A stretch of DNA of 64,000 nt from Acanthococcus lagerstroemiae (taxonomy: Eukaryota; Arthropoda; Insecta; Hemiptera; Eriococcidae): NCBI GenBank assembly GCA_031841125.1, contig CM063114.1, positions 33,563,574-33,627,573 on the forward strand, given 5' to 3'. A model generated the notes under the pieces. The model did not search any database, had not been told where the DNA came from, and was given only the letters and a program-made list of their open reading frames with translations. Within the stretch, counting starts at the first letter, position 1. The number at the start of each line of letters is the position of its first letter. The position numbers and the translations under genes are program-made. Of the stretch, positions 56,962 to 64,000 are shown piece by piece.

Positions 56962-59900
56962 TTACGGATCTTTATCGGAATGAAACTGAACCAATATTAC
57001 AAGATAAGTTGTCCCTGCAGCAATTGCCTGCAACATTGGTTCATAATCAGATATCAGGTAAGTGTACATGGTATAATACCAAAAAGAAATGGACACAGAC
57101 CAACTTTGATTCTCATAATATGGTAAGGGAGAAACAAAATAGTCAAGCAGCAAATACGTGTTTATATGTACTTAAAATACTCATGCGTCAGTATTCGCTT
57201 ACCGAAGTTATAAGACGGGTATTGAGGGTGAAAAAATCGCACGCTGTGAATTCTATTTTTGTGTTTGTGATGTGGTTCATGAACAATGTAAGCTGTCAAC
57301 AAAGTATAAAGCACGTTATTCATCCATCGTGTACTTATGCATGCTGTTATCAAACAGACTCCTGAAGAGAATATATTTATTCAGTACAAAATGTTGAGAA
57401 CTTACCTCCTCTTTGCTGTCGGGATCGAGAAATCTGCTGTTCAAACTAGATATCAAGTATCGTGTTTTTATGCCCTGTAAAAAGAGAAGGCCATAGATTT
57501 TTCACTGAACACTGATTATGAGCTTACTGATGAAAACCATAAGAAGATAGGAGAGGACAATGATGATTGGGACTTACAACCAGTGGCATGCATGTTTTGG
57601 CAGCAGCAGCACTGTCATGGATTCGAATCCGCTTCTGGGAATTGGATTCGTATCAGTGATTCGAATACAATTGGGACCGGGCGAACCTTCGGGCGAACGT
57701 CAGGCGCGCTAGCATCGCTCTACGTGATAAGACTTTGAAAGAATGATCATGGCCTCGTGATTAACATGGGTTCATATGGAGAATACTGTAATTTGCAGCA
57801 TTTTCTGGGAATTTCTTGTTAAATACGCATTTTAATTAAAAATACCACAGGGTAGCATTTAAAGTACATGTTTTTCTCCTTCGAATGGAATTAAAATAAT
57901 CGCAGTATGTAGTACGGAAAAATAGTACCATTCAAAAGAAAATACGTTTTCGTTATCAGTGATAGTATTTTGGACAATACAACCAAATCGACACGGCAAG
58001 AGTTCGCTCGTGAATGGTAATGCTGGGAGAAAACCCATGAATATTTATTTGTCCGTCTTCAAATCAGTGGTTTAAAGAAAAAGTAACGAATATTATGTAA
58101 CCAACCTCAATTGTTCATCCTATTTCATTAAAAATACACTCATTAGAACGAAAATTTTATGATCTTCAATTTTAATTCTTACTTTTGTTTCTTAAAAGTA
58201 CGTGATTCTCGAGTAAACGTGAAAGTCTCATTGGGATTTAAACCTGCACTAGAGTGCGCTGCAAAATTGCCTGCGCGGGTGTTAGCGGGTGAGAATGAGT
58301 GAGTGATCATGTGTACTTTCAAATCTAGAAACACTGCTATCTTCAGTGGGGGGAAAAAAACGAGTAAAAATTATTCTGCCAGTAGAACTGATTATAGTTC
58401 AATTTTTTGGTGATGATGCAGTCAAATTTAGGACAAATTTTCTTTGAAGGTGAATTTCTAATCGACTTAATGATAGTTGAAGTTTGCTACACGCTTACAG
58501 TAAATCATACAATCATACGTGATCACTCACACATATCGCAGGGCTGCCAACACTTGAAACTCTAAGTTTAAATCCTAATAAGATCCGATTGTATTTAGAG
58601 TGATAACTTGTGTTCCTTCTATTCCATTTCCTTGAAAGTATACTCTCATTAGGACGAGAATCGTATGATCTTCAATTTTAGTTCTTATGTCTTTTTCCTA
58701 AAAGTGTGTATTTCTGGAGTATTTGATAGAAAAACGTGAAAGTCCCATAAGACACTGTGTTAAAGTTGGAAGGTACTATATACCAAGTACAGACACCCGC
58801 CATTTCGGATCCAGCCGCGCCTGTTGATGCCGAATTGACTACGCGGTACGCTCCGCATAGTCGGATTTGGTATCCGCGGACACTGTAGGATCCAAAATGG
58901 CGGATGTTCGCACCTGGTATATAGTACTTTACCTAGGTGAGGTTTAAACCTCAATTCAGATGTAGGGGAGAACCGGGCAACATAAGGGACTCCAAAGGAT
59001 TATCCAGGCATAATAGATAATGGACTTTCACATTAATTTGGATGCTGTTCAGCAAAAACTGACCAAGCGACAAAATGTGTTTTTTGAGAAAACAATATTA
59101 AAAGCCAAATTGTCAGCTTAATTTGACGCTATTCAGCGTAAGGGAACCAAGTAACATTTGTAAACAAAATGAGTTATTACTATCATTGGAAAGAGCGTAA
59201 AAAGTAGAATTTTTCAAAATTGGGCCCCCGATTCAAAAATGTGTACTCATCAGGTTGAAAAAAGCTTATCAGTAAACACTATGTCATATAGTTTCTTCAT
59301 GGCTCTTGAACTTTGAATCACCTGTTCTCAAAAAACAGATTTTGCTGATTGGTTCCCTTACGCTGAATAGCGTTCATTTGAAGGTTAGTCTAAGTCTGCT
59401 TCCTTGTGTTGGAAGGGGTAGTTACATTACGAATTGTCATTGCATCGGAGGAGTCCATGTGTATCGAGTATTTACTTAACTAGACACTTGAGAAAGAGAT
59501 CCAACGTGATTTTCCACCCCTACACTTTACCATCTTCAGTTATACAGTATGTGGAGACGGCGTAAGCCAGATCTCCTGCACACACAACATTTTTATTCGA
59601 ATTCTGTAATTCTTTACCATATTGTGCTTCTGTTATGAAGAGTAATGTTACCCAAATCGTGCCAAAATTAGAAACTACAGGGAAACTAGTTACCGATTTC
59701 ACCCTCAGAAAAAGCTAATAATTTACAGAATTACTCTGATAATCGGAATACGACTGGAACATCATTACCTAACTTCGGTATTCAGACATTCGTGATATCA
59801 TAATACGGAGAAAGCAATTTCTCTACCACCCACTCTAACCATCCTTAAAACCAGGCGAATCTTCGACTCTGTAAGTGACAAATTTTAAAAGCTTTGTGTA

Positions 59901-61022
59901 AAATATAGATACTATAGATACCTCTTCGTATATTTTCTGCGAAACCTCGGCTACTAGCACAAATCTAAAGCAGTACTGAAAACACCAAACAAATGTCGCA
60001 CAACTGGGTTTAGCTAAGTTGCCACCAATGGCGCCAAAAAATTCGAAATAAATATCAAACAGCAGCATCAAGCTGAGGCCGCATAACGAAAACAAGAGAG
60101 CCAATCCATACACCTTTTGTAATGAAATGGCTGCTTCGCATATGTCTTTGTGCATTGTACGTAATTTTGTCAAGCTATCCAACATTTTTTGCGATTCAAG
60201 ATAAAATAAGGAGGGAGTCCATCTCTCCAGTTGGTTGTTCGAGTTTTCATATTTATTTGTAAGGTCGCAGTACTTGAGGTGCAAAAGGAAATCTTGCCTG
60301 CTGGATAAGACTTTCAACCGCGCGTTGACTTTGCGTATTCTAATCAGGAGCCCGTACGTTATCGTTGCGAACTGGGCTTCGGTCCAGCATATGGAAATAT
60401 TGTGGAAGTACATGTGAGAAAACAAGAGCAGAGTCTTCCATCCGTTTGACACCAGGTAAAACATCCTCAGTCTAACCAAATTGATCGGAAAGGTTAGAAT
60501 ACAGACAGCTGTGGTTACGGTAATCGAAAACCACCAGTGTTTGTCGACGTCTTCATTTTGGATGTTCAAGTGAGGATCGATTCGACGAACACGTTCAAAA
60601 AAGTTGGTCAAATTTGATCGCAAGAAGAAAAGAATACTTATTTTCGAAGCAATACTCGTTATAAAAACGACGGTGGGAAAAAGCATTTTGAGGAAATAGT
60701 TGTATGATATTCCGCGTCTTACTTTGGCTAATTCGTGCTCGATATCGATCATGAGACCGGGTAAGAAGTAAAGGTGAACCACAGCTAGGGTCAGAGAACC
60801 GGACGTGTAAATCAAGCCCGTAGAATTTGTCGTCAAGTCGACGTTTACAGGAAATACCGCGAAAAGCTTCGAAAAAGCTATCACCGGTTTTGCCAAAACC
60901 GATGGGGAAATGCCGGCCATTTTCCAACCGATGAAAATATTGATTAAGTGCACGTTACTGAAACTCCTATTCTTAAAACGGTCGATGTTCACTGTTCGAT
61001 GTGTTCTTCGTTCAAAAAGCAT
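56962..61022 (-). CDS. Gustatory receptor (7tm_7 family)
   Basis: Four exons on the minus strand: 61022-59922, 57474-57406, 57292-57203 and 57027-56962. All junctions are GT-AG in phase 0, giving 441 residues. Insect gustatory receptors are ligand-gated cation channels in sensory neuron membranes with an intracellular N-terminus. About six hydrophobic segments lie in exon 1 (roughly 41-60, 69-91, 110-133, 165-187, 302-331 and 342-360) and one in the last exons. The C-terminal signature is present: KIEFTACDFFTLN-RLI in exon 3 and TYLVILVQF in exon 4. Three short 3' exons in phase 0 are the common gene architecture of this family. The start at 61022 is the first ATG; Met35 (60920) is an alternative. 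No disabling change was seen, so it is probably functional. The ligand cannot be inferred. Confidence 0.93.
58773..58927. repeat. Hairpin element with shared core and private arms, copy C
   Basis: A 155-bp near-palindrome with core inverted relative to copies A and B (ATGCCGAATTGACTACGCGG then TACGCTCCGCATAGTCGGA). The outer arms GTACTATATACCA and TGGTATATAGTAC pair, as do CCGCCATTTCGGATCC and GGATCCAAAATGGCGG. The arms differ from copies A and B. Confidence 0.85.
59041..59110 (+). mobile_element. Fragment of GACGCTGTT-family MITE
   Basis: GATGCTGTTCAGCAAAAACT, GACCAAGCGACAAAATGTG and TTTTTTGAGAAAA match the left about 65 bp of the family, then similarity stops. It is a truncated copy lying directly before copy 5. 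Confidence 0.6.
59126..59373 (-). mobile_element. MITE, GACGCTGTT family, copy 5
   Basis: 248 bp with near-perfect inverted ends ACGCTATTCAGCGTAAGGGA and TCCCTTACGCTGAATAGCGT. Flanking 8-mers TTAATTTG and TTCATTTG differ at one base, the best evidence for an 8-bp target-site duplication and hAT-type origin in this family. The interior matches copy 4 closely. Confidence 0.85.
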
Positions 61023-62274
61023 TCTTTGGGAAGACCTTCGATATTGCCTGTGGTCTAAGAAGATGTTTAGTAAATATTGTTACATCATTAACGCTCTACC
61101 AATAGTCAATGAATTATTAATACATTTTTGTTCGAACGTTCAATTCTGATAATGATTTGTTTATTAACTCGCTGGCGAAAACGATACGTCGACTAAATAA
61201 CTATATAATTACTATGTTTATGTGGCTAGAAATCACGGAGCTCACGTACTTGTAAAATATTCAGATCTATCGGCAAATCTAACACTAACATGAATAGAGC
61301 TCCAAAATTGAAGGAATAGATCAGGTATCTTCATAATTATTATATCGAAGCCAGATTTTTGTACAAGGGGTTACATTGAGGTGGTTGATACCCCACAACT
61401 CACGTCCACATAATAACGATGATTAAGAGAAATTGACAGTACTTCCTACTTATTCACACGATTTGCCCAGGATTAAGCTCCAGCATTTTAGCGTATCACA
61501 ATACCGTAATAAATCGTAGATTTACAGGAATCTAAACAAAAATTATCTGAGTACCGAACTACATTGCTAACATATTATCTTTTCCTCGTCTCCACATCCA
61601 ATAGAAAATTCAACCCTGGAACAAAGATGCAGAATGCAAGAGCTAAGATTTCCTTGTTGTCTCCTTGTCGTCAAAATCAAAATTGGGGCAGCAGGTGGTG
61701 GAGACTGAAACATAAACTTGTCGAGAAATGCAATATGGATATCAAGTATTAGGCTAGTTCAGGATCGCCAAATTCATTTCTGGTTTAGCTTGACTCGAGC
61801 TGTGTGCCACCGATGTAGATTCAAATATCAAGTTCCTGAAGGTTACTGAATTCAGTTTAGTTTGTGAGAATATGGGAATTTTTCAACTGAGATTTTTGAG
61901 TAACTGAGGCCTTTTACCTGATAACAATTCAATTCAACAAGATTTGAAAGAAAAATGGCGGAATAAACTCCATGAGTTTTCCCCGTCAAACTCTAGGCAC
62001 CTACCCCTTGTAGATTCAATTTGCCTCCCCTCTCAGCGAGTTTCTAAATCTTTTTTATTCTTCCAGTTTTTTTGACGTTTTGTATCAAAAAGCGGAAAAT
62101 TAAATTTTTAAACGCGTTTCTTTCGGACTGGGAGTAAGATTACGCTTGTTTGCCCCTCCCCTCTTCCCAAAATTCTGTTGCTACACTGATGGAGTCTGAA
62201 TGAGTTTGAACGAATTGTAACAAAATCGGACTGATGAGTCAGAAAGGGAAGTAGCGGAGCTACTCCTAATTAAA
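61023..62274. other. Upstream of the gustatory receptor, non-coding
   Basis: The promoter of the minus-strand gustatory receptor must lie just above 61022. No firm core-promoter motif was identified. The rest is AT-rich without a supported exon. Confidence 0.4.
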
Positions 62275-62794
62275 GGGCGAGGAGGGGGCAAAAATTCTAA
62301 TCTTTTTGCTATCAGATGAAAATTTATTCTACTGCTAACAAAATTCCTAATCATCAAACAAAGAAAAGCGTAAAGAAAAAAATCCTCCTCCTATTCACTT
62401 CTCAAATTTCCCAACCGAAACCAAAATGTAGAACCTTCAAGTTTCGGATTTTTTTTTTTTTTTTGGGGGGGGAGGGCTATACCCTCATTGGTATTCTTAT
62501 GACTTCGAGAATATTAATGGAGTCAAGTTGAATTTCAGGGGCGAGGAGGGGGCAAAAATTCTAATCTTTTTGCTATCAGATGAAAATTTATTCTACTGCT
62601 AACAAAATTCCTAATCATCAAACAAAGAAAAGCGTAAAGAAAAAGATCCTCCTCCTATTCATTTCTCAAATTTCCCAACCAAAACCAAAATGTAGAACCT
62701 TCAAGTTTCGGATTTTTTGTTTGGGGGGGGGGCTATACCCTCATTGGTATTCTTATGACTTCGAGAATATTAATGGAGTCAAGTTGAATTTCAG
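62275..62794 (+). repeat. Recent tandem duplication, 264-bp unit, two copies
   Basis: 62275-62538 and 62539-62794 are almost identical from GGGCGAGGAGGGGGCAAAAA through GAGTCAAGTTGAATTTCAG. Differences are mainly a shortened T/G homopolymer (T18 then G8 in copy 1; TTTTTTGTTTG then G8 in copy 2) and a few substitutions. The parallel 71- and 74-codon frames are repeat copies and are not called as genes. Confidence 0.9.
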
Positions 62795-64000
62795 AAAAGT
62801 CTGAATTCGCATAATAGTGGCGTATTGGCGGGAAAATAATAGAAACCATCCCTCAAGTTTTGAAAATTGCCTTCCATTGAAAAATCAGCAACCCTCAGTT
62901 GGAAGGTTTATTTGCTTGTTTATACAACTTAAATGAATATCAAAATCACAAGATTTGTTTGTTCACTCAGTTCACGAAATATACACCTTGTATTTGAAAA
63001 AATTTGGATCCTCTCCCCACCTCCCGCATTATGACCGCTTTGGTAAACTTTGGAAGGTAAATACCCCGCATGCTAAAGTCCCAGAATATGGGTAGTTGAA
63101 GAAACATATGACTGAAAGGAATAATACAGATTGAAGCGAATAAACTAAAACAATATGAGCGATTTTTTAAAATTCTCGCAAATAGTTGTGAACAAGTAGA
63201 TGCTCTTAAACTCTTTAAAGCGACTCGCTAAGCCGCCCAAAACTCGTTCCAGATTCTTTATGACTGTTCCAGACTTGCTAAAGACTCTTTCGAAATCCTC
63301 CACATTTGATCAGGACCCTTGAAAACTTGATCATGACTTTCTGAAGGTCCTGGAGACTCTTTATGATTTTTCAAGACTCATCGAGGATCTTTGAAAACTT
63401 GTTTAAGATTCGGTAAGACTTTTTCACAGTTGTTTAAAACTCAGTAGGACTGTAGACGATTCATTTACAAGTATCACGACTTTTTCACACTTGTTTAGGA
63501 TTCCTTGAAACTCTTTAGGAAATCTAGAAGCCTCGTTTGAGATCCTGTAAAATGTTGTTATTGTGAAGCGTTTCCGATTGCAATATTTCTCACTAGGAGG
63601 TGTAAGTTCCACCATCGCCTTCCTCGATATCCGTGCCTGGCGTAAGGATTTTTGGGTCCTGCATGAATAATGAATACATTGACACTAACATAGGCCCTAA
63701 TTGCCGATCTATTTCAAACGTGTTTCAATTTTGCCTTGATCCTATTATAACAGTATTGACGCTATTATAAAAAATGCCCTTTGCTGTGGAAGTCAAATGA
63801 CAGCACATATACCAAAGTGAATGAGGAATCAATGTCGTTTAGCACATTCAGTTACTTGACCTCCATAGTGCTTGGACACTTTTTAATGCTAAATATCATC
63901 AGTTTTTGTGAAAGTATATCGTATTTGGCGAACCTGTTGAGCAGTGGCGTGTGCCACACCGGTGACCAATAAAAACCGCGCAATATAGTGGATATTCCAG
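62795..64000. other. Non-coding end of window
   Basis: 63190-63560 is a degenerate simple repeat built from GACTCTTT, TTGAAAACTTG and AAGACT words at intervals of about 20-40 bp. No exon or RNA gene was recognised to the window end. Confidence 0.4.

Larger units (their letters stand above)
57475..59921 (-). other. Intron 1 of the gustatory receptor
   Basis: 2,447 bp, bounded by donor GAG/GTATCT and acceptor TTTTTACAG/G on the minus strand. It contains hairpin copy C, MITE copy 5 and a short fragment of the same MITE family. Small frames within it (for example 59520-59702, -) have no support as exons because the flanking exons already join in frame. Confidence 0.85.

Noticed and set aside
59520..59702. 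Minus-strand frame as an extra gustatory receptor exon
   Set aside because: Exons 1 and 2 already join in phase 0 to give the standard family sequence; adding this frame would interrupt it.
62316..62804. Two similar 71-74-codon frames as a duplicated small gene
   Set aside because: They are the two copies of a 264-bp non-coding tandem duplication containing a long homopolymer; no gene features.

Overview
The window reads as nuclear DNA of an arthropod, most likely an insect. It is AT-rich, repeat-dominated and intron-containing, and it carries a seven-transmembrane gustatory receptor with the insect C-terminal signature, a GH79 heparanase-like gene and a near-invariant eukaryotic eIF1A. The order cannot be fixed from sequence alone. 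No bacterial operons, rRNA, CRISPR arrays or intact autonomous transposons were seen.

Layout. 1-25 kb is almost gene-free and built from repeats: a roughly 112-bp tandem array (2.1-2.8 kb), an array of back-to-back palindromic units with a two-unit higher-order period of about 515 bp (2.8-4.5 kb), a roughly 145-bp array (7.3-8.2 kb), related blocks at 18-19, 20.6-21.4 and 22.6-23.7 kb, duplicated GC-richer segments (9-13 kb), and several short DNA transposons. 25.4-38.5 kb holds one heparanase-like gene on the + strand. I resolved eight coding exons that splice in consistent phase to 1,667 codons. The first 491 residues are the GH79 domain and the remaining 1,176 residues are a novel, mostly disordered, dibasic-rich extension carried on the last exon. 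Its introns host hAT-type MITEs with clear 8-bp target-site duplications, a tRNA-derived SINE and two other inverted-repeat elements. 39-43.7 kb is another transposon cluster. 44.06-44.50 kb is a single-exon eIF1A gene. 49.5-55.2 kb (+) is a second very large secreted, Ser/Thr/Asn-rich orphan protein of about 1,733 residues; it needs a 97-bp intron to join two reading frames. 61.0-57.0 kb (-) is a complete four-exon gustatory receptor (441 aa). 61-64 kb is non-coding with a recent 264-bp tandem duplication.

The genes do not form an operon or a pathway. Two neighbouring + strand genes encode huge secreted, low-complexity proteins, one grafted onto a degenerate heparanase. They are the most novel biological content. 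The most novel non-coding signal is a family of hairpin elements whose central core is shared but whose arms differ between copies while staying self-complementary.
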